64,000 nt of DNA from Brevibacterium sp. p3-SID960 (GCF_025144725.1 NZ_JALXKS010000008.1:29937-93936); one strand, 5' to 3'. Positions 17,495 through 27,085 are shown, numbered from the stretch's first letter. Program-made: numbers and translations. Notes: generated from the sequence alone by a model not told the origin.

Positions 17495-18367
17495 TCATCG
17501 CAGCACTCGCGGTTCAGAGGGCAGCCGGCCGATGCGCTTCATGGCGCTGTAGGCGACCAGTGAGACTGCGAGGCCGGCGAGCAGCAGCAGCGAGCCTGTA
17601 GCCGAGTTGTATGCCTGGGCAGTCTCCGGCCGGGTGGCCAGCAGGGCGAGCACCACCCAGGGGGCGGCGACCGCGAGCCGGGCGCCGGTGACCGTCCAGC
17701 TCTGCCGTGCCTGCATCTCCGAACGGGTGCGGGAGTCATCGCGCAGGAACTGGCTGAGCGTCTTGAGCATCGTGCCCAGATCGGTGCCGCCGACTTCGCG
17801 GGTGACGGCCAGTGCGGCGACGATCCGGTCGGCGACCGGGTCGGCGCAGGCGGACTTGAAGGCGGTGAGCGCCATGGAGAACGATCCGGTCGCCCGGTAC
17901 TCCTCAGCGAAGACCGCGAACAGCGGACGCAGCGGCTCGGGCCCGCGCTGGGCGAGACCGCCGAGCGCCTCGGGCAGGGCGAGACCGGCACGCACGCCGG
18001 AGTTGAGGTGGTCGATCGCCTCCGGCCACAGCGCCCGGCGGGCGACAGTCCGCGAGCGCGCCCGGTGCCGCACCGCGTAGGACGGCACGAGTGCAGCGAA
18101 GAAGGCGAAACAACCGGCGATCGCGATGGCGTTCGTGACCGCATAGGCGAAGAGGAACACGATCCCGGCGGCGCCCAGCCCGCCGAGCACGAGGTGGTAG
18201 GGGCGAAGCCGGGGCAGGCCAGCGGTGGTGAGCATGTCCTGGGTGTCACGGATGAAGCGCGGCGGCTCGGTCTGCCGTGGCGGGGACTCCCAGCACGACC
18301 ACCAGATGAGGAACAGTCCGATCCCGATACCCAGCCCGCACAGCGCTCCACTCAGCGACGTCGTCAT
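17495..18367 (-). CDS. tadB: Tad pilus inner-membrane platform protein TadB (T2SS GspF family)
   Basis: 290 aa, partner of TadC. N-terminal membrane helix (LSGALCGLGIGIGLFLIWW), two more helices near residues 60-100, then the cytoplasmic domain with WPEAIDHLNSGVRAGLALPEAL and VADRIVAALAVTREVGGTDLG, and C-terminal helices. The CPaaA-type heterodimer TadB/TadC order (A-B-C) is the usual one. It starts 6 bp downstream of the tadA stop. Confidence 0.9.
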   Translation of the reverse strand: MTTSLSGALCGLGIGIGLFLIWWSCWESPPRQTEPPRFIRDTQDMLTTAGLPRLRPYHLVLGGLGAAGIVFLFAYAVTNAIAIAGCFAFFAALVPSYAVRHRARSRTVARRALWPEAIDHLNSGVRAGLALPEALGGLAQRGPEPLRPLFAVFAEEYRATGSFSMALTAFKSACADPVADRIVAALAVTREVGGTDLGTMLKTLSQFLRDDSRTRSEMQARQSWTVTGARLAVAAPWVVLALLATRPETAQAYNSATGSLLLLAGLAVSLVAYSAMKRIGRLPSEPRVLR

Positions 18368-18373
18368 TGTCGA

Positions 18374-19600
18374 TCACGCCGCTTCGAGCACGGTGTGGAT
18401 GTCGTGACCGAGCTGCGCGAACCGCTCGCCGAGGTGGGTGTAGCCGCGCCCGCGCACCAGCCGCCGGTCCGCGGTGGAGGTGAAGACGGTTTCGAGTTCG
18501 ATGACCTCACCTTCGATGCCGCCGGGAACTGCGACGATCTCCTCGACGCGGCGCTGTCCGCTGCGGTCGAGGCGCATGTGGACGACGAGGTCGACGCAGC
18601 TGGCCACGGTCGGGGTGACGAACGTCGAGCCGATGTTCGGGCCCGCCAGAAGCGGCAGCGTGCACAGCTTCGTCACTGCGGCCCGCGCGGAGTTCGCGTG
18701 GATCGAGCCCATCGACGGCAACCCTGAGTTCATCGCCACGAGCAGGTCGAAGCTCTCGGCCTCGCGCACCTCGCCGACGATGACGCGATCAGGCCGCATC
18801 CGCAGCGCCTCCTTGACAAGGGTGCGCAGCGTCACCTCGCCGGTGCCCTCCAGGGACGCCTGCCGGCACTGCATCGGCACCCAGTCCCGGGAGGGAACTG
18901 AGAGTTCGAAGACCTCCTCGCACGTCACCACCCGGTCGCGGACCGGGATCGCGCCGGTGAGCGCGTTGAGCATCGTCGTCTTGCCCGCCTGGGTGGCACC
19001 GGAGACCAGCACATTGGCGCCGGCGGCCACGGCAATGGAGAGGAACTGCGCCGCCGCCGAGGTTAGGGTCCCGAGCGCGACGAGGTCGCCGAGATTGCGG
19101 GTGCGGGTGATGAACTTGCGGATGTTGATCGCCGGATGTTTGCGGGTGATGTCCGGCAGTACGACGTGCAGCCGCGAACCGTCGGGCAGCGAGGCGTCGA
19201 CGAAGGGGCTGGAGAGATCGACCCGCCGACCGGTGGTGCGCAGCATCCGCTCGATGAGTTCGTCGACATCGGCGGCGCTCAGCACGGTGGTGGTCAGCTC
19301 GCTGACGCCGTGCCGGCTCACGAAGATCTCGCTCGGCGAATTCAGCCAGATCTCTTCGACCTCAGCGTCGTCGAGGTACTGCTGCAACGGCCCGAAGCCC
19401 GAGACCTGGTCGAAGATCTCCCGGCAGGTCTGTTCGACGTCGGTAAGCAGAGGAAGGGAGCCTGCCAGCGTCCGCTCGTCGTAGTCGTGGACGGCCTGCA
19501 CGACGAGCTCTCGGGTCGGAGCCGGTTCGGTGCGCGGGTCGATGCCGCGTCTGCGGATCTCCTCGCGCACCTCTGCGGCAATGATCTCAGCTGCGTTCAT
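18374..19600 (-). CDS. tadA: Tad pilus secretion ATPase TadA/CpaF
   Basis: 408-aa type II/IV secretion ATPase powering Flp pilus assembly. It contains VLVSGATQAGKTTMLNAL (Walker A), the Asp box CEEVFEL, the Walker B-like LRMRPDRVIVGEVREAE and the His box SMGSIHANSARAA. The N-terminal helical region with GFGPLQQYLDDAEVEEIWLN matches CpaF. It is the first gene of the operon. No CpaE/TadZ-like localisation protein or prepilin peptidase is encoded in the window, which makes this a minimal actinobacterial Tad cluster. Confidence 0.94.
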   Translation of the reverse strand: MNAAEIIAAEVREEIRRRGIDPRTEPAPTRELVVQAVHDYDERTLAGSLPLLTDVEQTCREIFDQVSGFGPLQQYLDDAEVEEIWLNSPSEIFVSRHGVSELTTTVLSAADVDELIERMLRTTGRRVDLSSPFVDASLPDGSRLHVVLPDITRKHPAINIRKFITRTRNLGDLVALGTLTSAAAQFLSIAVAAGANVLVSGATQAGKTTMLNALTGAIPVRDRVVTCEEVFELSVPSRDWVPMQCRQASLEGTGEVTLRTLVKEALRMRPDRVIVGEVREAESFDLLVAMNSGLPSMGSIHANSARAAVTKLCTLPLLAGPNIGSTFVTPTVASCVDLVVHMRLDRSGQRRVEEIVAVPGGIEGEVIELETVFTSTADRRLVRGRGYTHLGERFAQLGHDIHTVLEAA

Positions 19601-19663
19601 CTGGGGTACCTTCGCTGTTCGAGGGGCCTTTCATGTGCCGCAAGTCATATAAGAGTGTGATTC

Positions 19664-19692
19664 AAATTATCGGGTGTCTCCCAGCCTTTCAA
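19664..19692 (-). promoter_or_regulatory. Predicted promoter of the Tad operon
   Basis: On the - strand a -35 TTGAAA (19692-19687) and a -10 TAATTT (19669-19664) are 17 bp apart. This would give a leader of about 55 nt before tadA. The segment is AT-rich compared with its surroundings. Confidence 0.55.
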
Positions 19693-19783
19693 GAGGTTGC
19701 GCACAAACTGTGGAAAGAACGCATAACCTGTATCGTCCGCTGTCACCGTCTCGGCACCTGTGCCGACGTGGCAGGATGGATCC

Positions 19784-20020
19784 ATGAGTCACAATGAAGA
19801 TCCGGTCGCCGGAATCCGGATCGGGCACGCCAAGCGCGAGGCGGTCATCGACACCCTCCGCGATGCCGCCGCTGATGGCCGCCTCACCCCCGATGAACTC
19901 GATGAGCGCATCGGCCGCGCCGCGGAGGCCCGCGTCTTCGGTGACCCCGATGCACTCGTCGCCGGTCTTCCGGTCCCGCGGCCGTCTGATCAGCTGCGTG
20001 CCCTCGGCGCCCTGCGCTGA
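19784..20020 (+). CDS. DUF1707 domain protein (SHOCT-like)
   Basis: 78-aa soluble protein. The core IRIGHAKREAVIDTLRDAAADGRLTPDELDERIGRAAEAR is a DUF1707 domain, with GDPDALVAGLPVP at its end. Most relatives continue into transmembrane or DUF2154-like segments; this one stops soon after the domain. The start ATG 19784 is chosen for fit to the family rather than the GTG upstream. It is followed at once by an oxidoreductase remnant, so the 3' end may have been trimmed by the same deletion. Confidence 0.75.
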   Translation: MSHNEDPVAGIRIGHAKREAVIDTLRDAAADGRLTPDELDERIGRAAEARVFGDPDALVAGLPVPRPSDQLRALGALR

Positions 20021-20049
20021 ACTCTGCGACGCACTCCACTTCGACGCAG

Positions 20050-20214
20050 ATGTCGAACGGCAGTTCGGCCGTAGACACCGCCGAAGACATCACCATCGTC
20101 TCCGCCTGCTCCGGCCACGGCGCCAGGCTCGCCCCGGCCACCGGCGAGGCGGTCGCCGCAGCACTGGTCGAAGGCATCGCTTTGCCGGAGCGCTTCGCCT
20201 TCGTCCGCGACTGA
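20050..20214 (+). pseudogene. C-terminal remnant of an FAD-dependent amine/sarcosine oxidase-like gene
   Basis: A 54-codon open stretch whose product contains [20 protein letters not shown] followed by AVAAALVEG. This is the glycine-rich FAD-contacting C-terminal segment typical of sarcosine/N-methyltryptophan oxidase-like (DAO family) proteins. The about 320 residues that should precede it are absent; immediately upstream is the DUF1707 gene. It is most likely a decayed fragment. Confidence 0.6.
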
Positions 20215-20269
20215 GCCGCAAACGTCGCGAGTCGGGCCGCAGGCATCATGCACTACGCTAGGGAGCACT

Positions 20270-21400
20270 ATGGCCATTGACTTTTCTTCCGAGATCGCTG
20301 CCCTCAAACAGACCTACGCCTCGATCCGCGATGTCTCCGACATCGACCAGCTGCGCTCCGAGGTCGCAGAGCTGACCGAGGCTGCGGCGGCACCGGACCT
20401 GTGGGACAACCCGGATGAGGCACAGCAGGTGACCTCGAAGCTGTCCCACCGGCAAGGGCACTTGGAGAAACTCGAGAAGTTCGACTCCCGCATCGAGGAC
20501 GTCGAGCTGCTCGTCTCGATGGCCGAGGACGAAGACGACGCCGACACCCTTGCCGAAGCCGAAGACGAGATCGGCAAGCTGCGCCGCGAACTCGACTCCC
20601 TGGAGATCGCCACGCTGCTCTCGGGTGAATACGACGAGCGCGCCGCGGTCATCACCGTCCGCTCCGGCGCCGGCGGCGACGATGCCACCGACTTCGCCCA
20701 GACCCTGACCCGCATGTACATCCGCTGGGCCGAGAGCAAGGACTACAGCGTCCAGGAACTCGACACCTCGTATGCGGAAGGTGCCGGCGTGAAGTCGGCG
20801 ACCATCCAGATCAACGCCCCGTACGCCTACGGCACGCTCTCGGTCGAGGCCGGCACGCACCGGCTCGTGCGCATCAGCCCGTTCGACTCGAACGCCCGCC
20901 GCCACACCTCGTTCGCCGCAGTCGAAGTCATCCCGCTCATCGAGGCGACCGACCACATCGACATCGACGAGAACGACCTGCGCATCGACGTCTACCGTTC
21001 TTCAGGCCCCGGCGGCCAGTCGGTCAATACGACCGACTCGGCGGTGCGCATCACCCACGTGCCGACTGGCACCGTGGTGAGCATGCAGAACGAGAAGTCC
21101 CAGATCCAGAACCGGGCTGCTGCGATGCGTGTCCTGCAGTCCCGTCTGCTGCAGCTCAAGCACGAGGAGGAGGAGCGGGAGAAGAAGAACCTCGCCGGTG
21201 ACATCAAAGCCAGCTGGGGCGATCAGATGCGTTCGTACGTCACCCACCCGTACCAGATGGTCAAGGACCTGCGCACCGGGCACGAGGAGTCCAATCCGCC
21301 GGCGGTCTTCGACGGCGACATCGACGCGTTCCTCGAAGCTGGCATCCGCTGGCGCAAGGAGCAGCAGAAAGCCGCCGAAGCCGAGGCGGAGCTCGCCTGA
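20270..21400 (+). CDS. prfB: Peptide chain release factor 2
   Basis: 376-aa RF2 releasing peptides at UGA and UAA. It has the N-terminal helical domain, the stop-codon recognition region with the SPF tripeptide ([17 protein letters not shown]) and the catalytic GGQ loop [17 protein letters not shown]. The gene is one uninterrupted frame, so the classical prfB +1 programmed frameshift with its in-frame UGA near codon 25 is absent. RBS AGGGAG lies 7 nt before the ATG. It is followed by ftsE, as usual in actinobacteria. Confidence 0.97.
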   Translation: MAIDFSSEIAALKQTYASIRDVSDIDQLRSEVAELTEAAAAPDLWDNPDEAQQVTSKLSHRQGHLEKLEKFDSRIEDVELLVSMAEDEDDADTLAEAEDEIGKLRRELDSLEIATLLSGEYDERAAVITVRSGAGGDDATDFAQTLTRMYIRWAESKDYSVQELDTSYAEGAGVKSATIQINAPYAYGTLSVEAGTHRLVRISPFDSNARRHTSFAAVEVIPLIEATDHIDIDENDLRIDVYRSSGPGGQSVNTTDSAVRITHVPTGTVVSMQNEKSQIQNRAAAMRVLQSRLLQLKHEEEEREKKNLAGDIKASWGDQMRSYVTHPYQMVKDLRTGHEESNPPAVFDGDIDAFLEAGIRWRKEQQKAAEAEAELA

Positions 21401-21531
21401 TCTGACCGGTATCCGCAGGCGATCTCACACCGAACCGTGAGCGACTCGCCAGATGAAGTGCGCGCATTGGCCGATGGAAGTTCGTACAGTGGGAGCGATT
21501 GCCACTGTCCCTCTGCGATTGCGAACCTCAT

Positions 21532-22221
21532 TTGATCACCTTCGAATCGGTCACCAAAGTCTACGATTCCAAGGCTCAGCCAGCCCTGAACGACATCTCC
21601 TTCACCGCTGAGGCCGGTGAATTCGTCTTCCTCGTCGGCGCTTCGGGCTCGGGAAAATCGACCGTCATCCGCCTGGTGCTGCGCGAAGAGGTGCCCACCG
21701 CCGGCCGGATCCGGGTGGCCGGGAAGTCCGTGGTCAAGATGCCCTCATGGCGGGTGCCGTACCTGCGCCGCAATATCGGCACCGTGTTTCAGGATTTCCG
21801 GCTGCTGCCGAACAAGACCGTTTTCGACAACGTCGCCTTCACCCTCCACGTCATCGGCAAGACCAGGGCAGCGATCTCGACTTTGGTGCCCGATGTGCTT
21901 GAAACCGTCGGATTGGAGGGCAAGCACAAACGCTATCCGCACGAACTCTCCGGCGGCGAGCAGCAGCGCGTGGCCATCGCCCGTGCAGTCGTCAACAAGC
22001 CGGCGATCCTCCTCGCCGACGAGCCGACCGGCAACCTCGACCCGATCACCGGCGACGAGATCATGGAAGTCCTGCAGCGCATCAACCGCGCCGGCACCAC
22101 CGTGCTCATGGCCACCCACGACGGCGACATCGTCAACCGGATGAATCGCCGCGTCATCGAGCTGAGCAACGGCCGGATCGTCCGTGACGACGAGCACGGC
22201 AGCTACGGGGTGAGCGCATGA
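21532..22221 (+). CDS. ftsE: Cell division ATP-binding protein FtsE
   Basis: ABC-type ATPase (229 aa from TTG 21532) that with FtsX controls septal peptidoglycan hydrolases. Walker A is GASGSGKST, the signature is [15 protein letters not shown], and Walker B is [13 protein letters not shown]. The start at TTG 21532 is picked because the product then begins [12 protein letters not shown] like other FtsE proteins. A TTG at 21499 in frame would add 11 atypical residues. No clear Shine-Dalgarno precedes either start. The gene overlaps ftsX by 4 bp. Confidence 0.94.
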   Translation: MITFESVTKVYDSKAQPALNDISFTAEAGEFVFLVGASGSGKSTVIRLVLREEVPTAGRIRVAGKSVVKMPSWRVPYLRRNIGTVFQDFRLLPNKTVFDNVAFTLHVIGKTRAAISTLVPDVLETVGLEGKHKRYPHELSGGEQQRVAIARAVVNKPAILLADEPTGNLDPITGDEIMEVLQRINRAGTTVLMATHDGDIVNRMNRRVIELSNGRIVRDDEHGSYGVSA

Positions 22222-23132
22222 GGTTCTCCTTCATCCTCTCCGAGACGTGGAACGGCCTGCGCCGGAACATGTCGATGGTTGTCTCGGTCATCCTCGTCAC
22301 GTTCGTCTCCTTGCTCTTCGTCGGTGCGGCCGCACTGCTGCAGATGCAGATTTCGGGTATGAAGGATTACTGGTACGACCGTGTGCAGGTGGCGATCTTC
22401 CTGTGCCCGCCGGATTCCGAGGCACCGACCTGCGCGACCGGTGAGGCGACGGCCGAGCAGAAGCAGCAGATCGAGACGGCCCTCGAAGGCGCTGACCTGA
22501 GCCCGTATGTCGAAGATGTCATCTTCGAGGACAAGGCGATGGCCTACAAGCTCTTCCAGGAGCAGTTCGAGGGCACCTCTTTAGAGGGCTCCATCCCCGA
22601 AGACCAGATGCAGGAGTCGTATCGAGTCAAGCTCGCTGATGCTGAGCAGTACGAGATCATCAACGAGTACTTCTCCGCCACGCCCGGTGTTGAGGAAGTC
22701 GTCGACCAAAACCAGCTGCTCGATCGGCTGTTCTCCGTCATGAACGTCATGACAGCGATCGCGATCGGCATCGCTGGGATCATGCTGCTGTGCGCTGTCC
22801 TCCTGATCGCTACGACGATCCGGCTCTCAGCGTTCTCCAGACGCAGAGAGACCGGCATCATGCGACTGGTCGGCGCTTCGAACATGTTCATCCAGCTGCC
22901 GTTCGTGCTCGAAGGAGTCATCGCTGCGGCGATCGGATCCCTGATGGCAGCCTTGGGATTGGCTGTGATCGTGCACTTCGGCGTCGCTGGTTGGTTACAA
23001 TCGCAATTGGCGAGCTTCGACCTGGTCTCAGTCGCCGACGTCGCTCTCATCGCACCGTTCCTGGTGCTGGTGGGCGTGCTCATGGCTGGACTGTCCTCGC
23101 TCGTGACGCTGCGCCGGTACATGAAGGTCTGA
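22218..23132 (+). CDS. ftsX: Cell division permease-like protein FtsX
   Basis: 304 aa. One N-terminal membrane helix (about 22-45), a large extracellular domain (about 46-175, with a cysteine pair in [10 protein letters not shown]) that contacts the hydrolase activator, then three membrane helices with the FtsX/MacB-like loop [19 protein letters not shown]. It acts with FtsE, and the M23 peptidase encoded 10 bp downstream is the probable partner (RipC/EnvC role). Confidence 0.95.
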   Translation: MRFSFILSETWNGLRRNMSMVVSVILVTFVSLLFVGAAALLQMQISGMKDYWYDRVQVAIFLCPPDSEAPTCATGEATAEQKQQIETALEGADLSPYVEDVIFEDKAMAYKLFQEQFEGTSLEGSIPEDQMQESYRVKLADAEQYEIINEYFSATPGVEEVVDQNQLLDRLFSVMNVMTAIAIGIAGIMLLCAVLLIATTIRLSAFSRRRETGIMRLVGASNMFIQLPFVLEGVIAAAIGSLMAALGLAVIVHFGVAGWLQSQLASFDLVSVADVALIAPFLVLVGVLMAGLSSLVTLRRYMKV

Positions 23133-23142
23133 GTGGGAACAG

Positions 23143-24390
23143 ATGCTGAAGACGAACGGACGGATCCTTCCCGCGCTGCTGCTGGCAGCAATCGCCATGT
23201 TCCTCACGCTGCTGATGCCCGTGACCTCGGCAGTGGCGAATCCCAAAGAGCAGAAGAACCGGATCGACAAGCGCGTCGAGGAACTGCAGAAGGAGTTCCG
23301 CGACCTCGACAATGACCTCGCCCGCACCATCGCAGAGAAGGAAGCGGCCGAAGAGGAGATGCCCGGGGCTGAGGAAGCTCTCGGCCAGGCGCAGGAAGAA
23401 CTCGAGGACGCACAGCGTGAAGACGAAGAACTCGGCGCCCGTCTGACGTCTGCCGAGAACGCCCAGTCGAGCCTGCAGGATGACATCAACAGGGGCGAAG
23501 CCGACCTGGACAAGAAGCAGAAATCGGTGACGAAGATCGCCCGCCAGGCGTACCAGAACTCCGGAGTCACTTCAGATGTGGCGATGCTGCTGCAGATGGC
23601 GAGTAAGCAGAACGGAGCTTCGGGAGCGACGCGCGTCGACTCGGCAGTGCGTGCGCAGCAGCGCAGCATCACTCAGCTGTCGGAGCAGCGTTCGCTCAAC
23701 ATGAACAACAAGGACCGCCTCGATGCAGTCACCGAGGAGATCGCAGACCTGAAGGAAGAAGCTGCGAAGGTGGTGCTGCGCAAGGAAGCTGCAGAACGCG
23801 ACGCGAAGCAGAAGCGCGACGACCTGGACTCGCTCATCACCACGAAGGATGAGGCTTCCAAGCGCATCGAAGACAGTCGTGACGAGGCTGAGCGGCAGCT
23901 TGAAGAGCAGCAGGCAGAGCAGGACCGGCTTGCCAAGGAAGTCGAGGAGTGGGAGAAGGAGCAGGAGAAGAAGGGCCTGCCCACCGGCAACGGCGACCTC
24001 ATCAACCCAGCGCAGGGATACCCGACCACCTCACCGTTCGGCTACCGCATCCACCCGATCTCCAAGCGGCGCAAACTGCATACCGGCACCGACTTCGGCA
24101 TGGGTTGCGGCTCGCCGGTGCGCGCAGCCGGTGATGGTGTCGTCGTCTCAGCCGGATGGGCCGGTGGCTACGGCAACCGGGTCGTGATCTCCCACGGCAA
24201 GATGAAGGGCTCCAAGATCGCCTCGACCTACAGCCACAACTCCAGTCTCAAGGTGCGGTCCGGCACACGGGTCAAGCAGGGGCAGGTCATCGCCTCCTCC
24301 GGCACGACGGGTGCCTCAACCGGCTGCCACCTGCACTTCGAGATCATGCAGAACGGCTCGTACGTCAACCCGATGCCCTGGATCAGCTGA
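23143..24390 (+). CDS. M23 peptidase with coiled coil (FtsEX-regulated septal hydrolase, RipC/EnvC-like)
   Basis: 415 aa. Signal peptide (RILPALLLAAIAMFLTLLMP, cleavage near SAVA), a long charged coiled coil (about 36-285), then a LytM/M23 domain with the zinc ligands in LHTGTDFGM and HLHFE, plus the middle conserved SHGKM region. It cleaves peptidoglycan cross-bridges during septation. The coiled coil and position right after ftsX argue that FtsX binds and activates it. Catalytic ligands appear intact, so this is an active enzyme rather than an EnvC-type activator. Confidence 0.9.
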   Translation: MLKTNGRILPALLLAAIAMFLTLLMPVTSAVANPKEQKNRIDKRVEELQKEFRDLDNDLARTIAEKEAAEEEMPGAEEALGQAQEELEDAQREDEELGARLTSAENAQSSLQDDINRGEADLDKKQKSVTKIARQAYQNSGVTSDVAMLLQMASKQNGASGATRVDSAVRAQQRSITQLSEQRSLNMNNKDRLDAVTEEIADLKEEAAKVVLRKEAAERDAKQKRDDLDSLITTKDEASKRIEDSRDEAERQLEEQQAEQDRLAKEVEEWEKEQEKKGLPTGNGDLINPAQGYPTTSPFGYRIHPISKRRKLHTGTDFGMGCGSPVRAAGDGVVVSAGWAGGYGNRVVISHGKMKGSKIASTYSHNSSLKVRSGTRVKQGQVIASSGTTGASTGCHLHFEIMQNGSYVNPMPWIS

Positions 24391-24399
24391 TCCGGCCAC

Positions 24400-24438
24400 C
24401 GGGTGTGGCCGAGCCGGCAGCCGGCCCAGCCACACCCG
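24400..24438 (+). terminator. Terminator after the ftsEX-M23 operon
   Basis: A 10-bp inverted repeat (cgggtgtggc and its complement) encloses a 19-nt loop that can itself pair internally. It begins 10 bp after the M23 stop codon. Confidence 0.6.
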
Positions 24439-24572
24439 AAGGGGCCGCGTGTTTCACTGTGCGGTTATCAGACAACAATCGCTCAGCCCCTGTCCTATAC
24501 AGCTGCGACCATGGCTGACACCGACTGTGCCGGTGTGCAGGTGCAACTGCAGGGGTGAGGGCGGCGAGGTTC

Positions 24573-26207
24573 TCATGACGGGTGTTCCTCTTCAGCTGAG
24601 AAGAGCCCGTCGTTCACGTCGTCGTGTGAGGCTGGGGAACCAGGCTGGGACTGGGCGCTGCCGGGCGCGGTACTGGCGATGAGTTCGGCATGCCGGCGGT
24701 GCAGCACAGACCCCGGCGGATGGGTCCTTGCTGTCGTGCCTCCCGGCAGCGTCCACGTCAGCACCCCTGTTCGGGGCTCGCGTCTGAGTCTGAACACTCC
24801 CTGCGTCTTGAGCTGATGGTGCTGTTTGCACAGCGGGTGCAGGTTCTCCATGGTCGTCGGACCGCCGCGGGTAGGGTGCCGATGATTGAAGGGCTCGATG
24901 TGGTCGAGCTCAGCTTTCGCCGCTGGCCGGTCGCAGCCGGGGGCGGTGCAGTGTCGCCAGCGTGCCACGAGTGCATGCCGCATGCGCGCACCGATCGTGT
25001 ACGTCGTCGCGACATGGTCGAGGACTTCGCCGGTGGCTGGGTCGGTGAGCAGACGGTAGATCGTGTCTCCGCCCGAGCCGACCAGCTGGCGAGCGACGTC
25101 GGGGCTGATGGGGCTGCCGTCGACCGAGCCGGGAAGTTCATCGGCGGCCGGGCTCTCAGAGAGTGCCATGGCCGGGACGGTGATGGTGATCTTGGCCTGG
25201 CGCTCGAGCCACTGGCCGCTGGCGGGACATGAGATGGGCGTGTCGCTGAGCAGGTCGGCGAGATCGTCCGCCAATGGATCAAGTGGTGAAGCCGTGTGGC
25301 CGGAGGATTCCTGCCGCCTGGCCAGCGCCTGCTGAGCGAGGTCAAGCGTGTTGACGTCGCCGCCGATCGTCGCGCCGATGAGGAAGTCGTACTTCAGCTG
25401 CTCGAAGGAACGAGTATCGGCGAAGACATGGTTCTCCGGCAGGTCGAACCCGGCGGTGTATCCGCGGACCACACATCGGGCCATGCCCTCGAGCCGCGCG
25501 TGAAGCAGCGCGATCTCATGGGACGGGCCCTGGGCGATGAGTGTGCCGCGGCCGTGCTGGTCGTAGAACGCCTCGACCCGCCGGCGCTCACGGATCTGCT
25601 GGGCATGCTCGGCGCGCGTGACCAGCGCGGCAATCGCGGCCTTGACCTCCGAGAAGTACACGCTCTTCTTCGTGGCCGTAATCGTGGCCAGCAGCGTATC
25701 CAGCTGACCGAGGAGGGCCGGGTCGACTGATGCTGCCTGCCCGGCGGCGAAGACGAATCGATCGAAGCTCAGCACGCCCCCACGCACCTGTGCGGTGAGC
25801 TTCGGGAGCCCGATGAACGCAGTGGCAGCGCCGGTCACCCGTGACCACGCGGTGTTCGACGTGACATCGAGGGCGTGGGCAAGAGCGGCCAGCGTCGGTT
25901 TGCCGATGCGATCACGCAGCCAGGTGAGCGCCTCTGCGCGCGCTGCATCGGAAACTCCGCCTGCTGGTTGCGGTTCAACCGCAGTCTCAACCGAGTCGGC
26001 ACCGGCAAGAGAGTGCAGCGCATCGACCTGCGTGTCGATGTTGTCACGGCTGTCGGCGCGGACGCGTTCGAGCACGACGCCGAACATCTCCTCATACCCC
26101 TGCAGCTGTGCCCGCTCGAGAGCGCTGAGGGACTGCTCGAACGCGCAGAACCGAGTCCGGTACGCCCCAGCAGGCGCCGGCACGCGAGCCTCAGCTGTCG
26201 CCGTCAT
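24573..26207 (-). CDS. DUF222/HNH endonuclease domain protein (13E12-repeat family)
   Basis: 544 aa. The N-terminal and central parts match the DUF222 helical domain (WLRDRIGKPTLAALAHALDV, SFDRFVFAAGQAAS). The C-terminal HNH motif is CTAPGCDRPAAKAELDHIEP, then N-LHPLCKQHHQLKT, with the zinc-like cysteines and catalytic histidines present. These genes are multi-copy in actinobacteria and often tied to mobile or selfish behaviour; biological role is unknown. It is inserted in opposite orientation between the ftsEX and smpB genes, which in many relatives are adjacent. Confidence 0.88.
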   Translation of the reverse strand: MTATAEARVPAPAGAYRTRFCAFEQSLSALERAQLQGYEEMFGVVLERVRADSRDNIDTQVDALHSLAGADSVETAVEPQPAGGVSDAARAEALTWLRDRIGKPTLAALAHALDVTSNTAWSRVTGAATAFIGLPKLTAQVRGGVLSFDRFVFAAGQAASVDPALLGQLDTLLATITATKKSVYFSEVKAAIAALVTRAEHAQQIRERRRVEAFYDQHGRGTLIAQGPSHEIALLHARLEGMARCVVRGYTAGFDLPENHVFADTRSFEQLKYDFLIGATIGGDVNTLDLAQQALARRQESSGHTASPLDPLADDLADLLSDTPISCPASGQWLERQAKITITVPAMALSESPAADELPGSVDGSPISPDVARQLVGSGGDTIYRLLTDPATGEVLDHVATTYTIGARMRHALVARWRHCTAPGCDRPAAKAELDHIEPFNHRHPTRGGPTTMENLHPLCKQHHQLKTQGVFRLRREPRTGVLTWTLPGGTTARTHPPGSVLHRRHAELIASTAPGSAQSQPGSPASHDDVNDGLFSAEEEHPS

Positions 26208-26444
26208 CGCCGTCGCCTCCCTTCGCTGGTCGATTAAGTGTCTCCATCACACCACCAGGCACGGACAACGCAGGGTGACCAGGGACAACGCCAATCGCTG
26301 ACGCACGGGGAGCCGCTACGATGATCGCCTTCCCCGTCATGTCCATCGCCCCTCTGCCGATCCGGTTCCGTCGTGCATCTCCACCACTGTCGCCATGACA
26401 GCATGAGGCACTGACATCGCGGGCTCACCAGGCCGAACACTCGA

Positions 26445-26498
26445 ACACGGCAACGCGCTCGCACACGGCAGCGCGCTCGCAACCGGCAGCTGGCTCGC
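26445..26498. repeat. Three 18-bp tandem repeats upstream of smpB
   Basis: Units at 26445, 26463 and 26481, pattern acacggca-cgcgctcgc, with the third copy more diverged. They lie in the 407-bp divergent gap between the HNH gene and smpB. Nothing else but the smpB promoter is seen in this gap. Confidence 0.7.
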
Positions 26499-26560
26499 AC
26501 ACCAGTCACCGCCTCGGGAACGGTGCTCACTGTGAGCACAGGACCCTGTGCGCCATCCGG

Positions 26561-26566
26561 TACAAT
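26561..26566 (+). promoter_or_regulatory. Probable -10 element for smpB
   Basis: TACAAT is a near-consensus -10 hexamer located 49 bp before the smpB ATG. No convincing -35 is visible 16-18 bp upstream. Confidence 0.4.
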
Positions 26567-26614
26567 GGTGCCTTCGTGCGCGCACGCGTGCGTCCAAGAG
26601 AGGAGAGGAGGAGC

Positions 26615-27085
26615 ATGGCCAAGGAACAGGGCAGGAAGACGATCGCCAAGAACCGCCGCGCCCGATACGAGTACCACATCGAGGACATCTATGAGGCCGG
26701 GCTCGTCCTCACCGGCACCGAGGTCAAGTCGCTGCGCGAGGGACGCGCCTCGTTGACCGACGGCTTTGGGCTCATCTTCCAGGGTGAGGCGTGGTTGGAG
26801 AATGTCCACATCCCCGAGTATCTGCAGGGCACGTGGACGAATCATTCGGCCCGCCGCAGGCGCAAGATGCTGCTGCACAAGGACGAGATCCTCAAGATCT
26901 CGCACAAGCTCAAGGAATCCGGACGCACCCTCGTTCCGCTGGAGCTGTACTTCGACGGTTCGCGGGCGAAGGTCGAAATCGCGGTCGCGCGCGGAAAGAA
27001 GGACTGGGACAAACGCGAGACGCTGCGTCGCAAGCAGGATGAGCGCGAGGCCCAGCGCGCGATGTCGCTGCGCCGTCAGGCCTGA
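26615..27085 (+). CDS. smpB: SsrA-binding protein SmpB
   Basis: 156-aa tmRNA-binding protein needed for trans-translation. [40 protein letters not shown] and the C-terminal [18 protein letters not shown] tail are family hallmarks. ATG 26615 follows a long AGGAGAGGAGGAG ribosome-binding site and is preferred over an in-frame GTG 39 bp upstream. The partner RNA gene ssrA lies 718 bp downstream on the same strand. Confidence 0.97.
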   Translation: MAKEQGRKTIAKNRRARYEYHIEDIYEAGLVLTGTEVKSLREGRASLTDGFGLIFQGEAWLENVHIPEYLQGTWTNHSARRRRKMLLHKDEILKISHKLKESGRTLVPLELYFDGSRAKVEIAVARGKKDWDKRETLRRKQDEREAQRAMSLRRQA

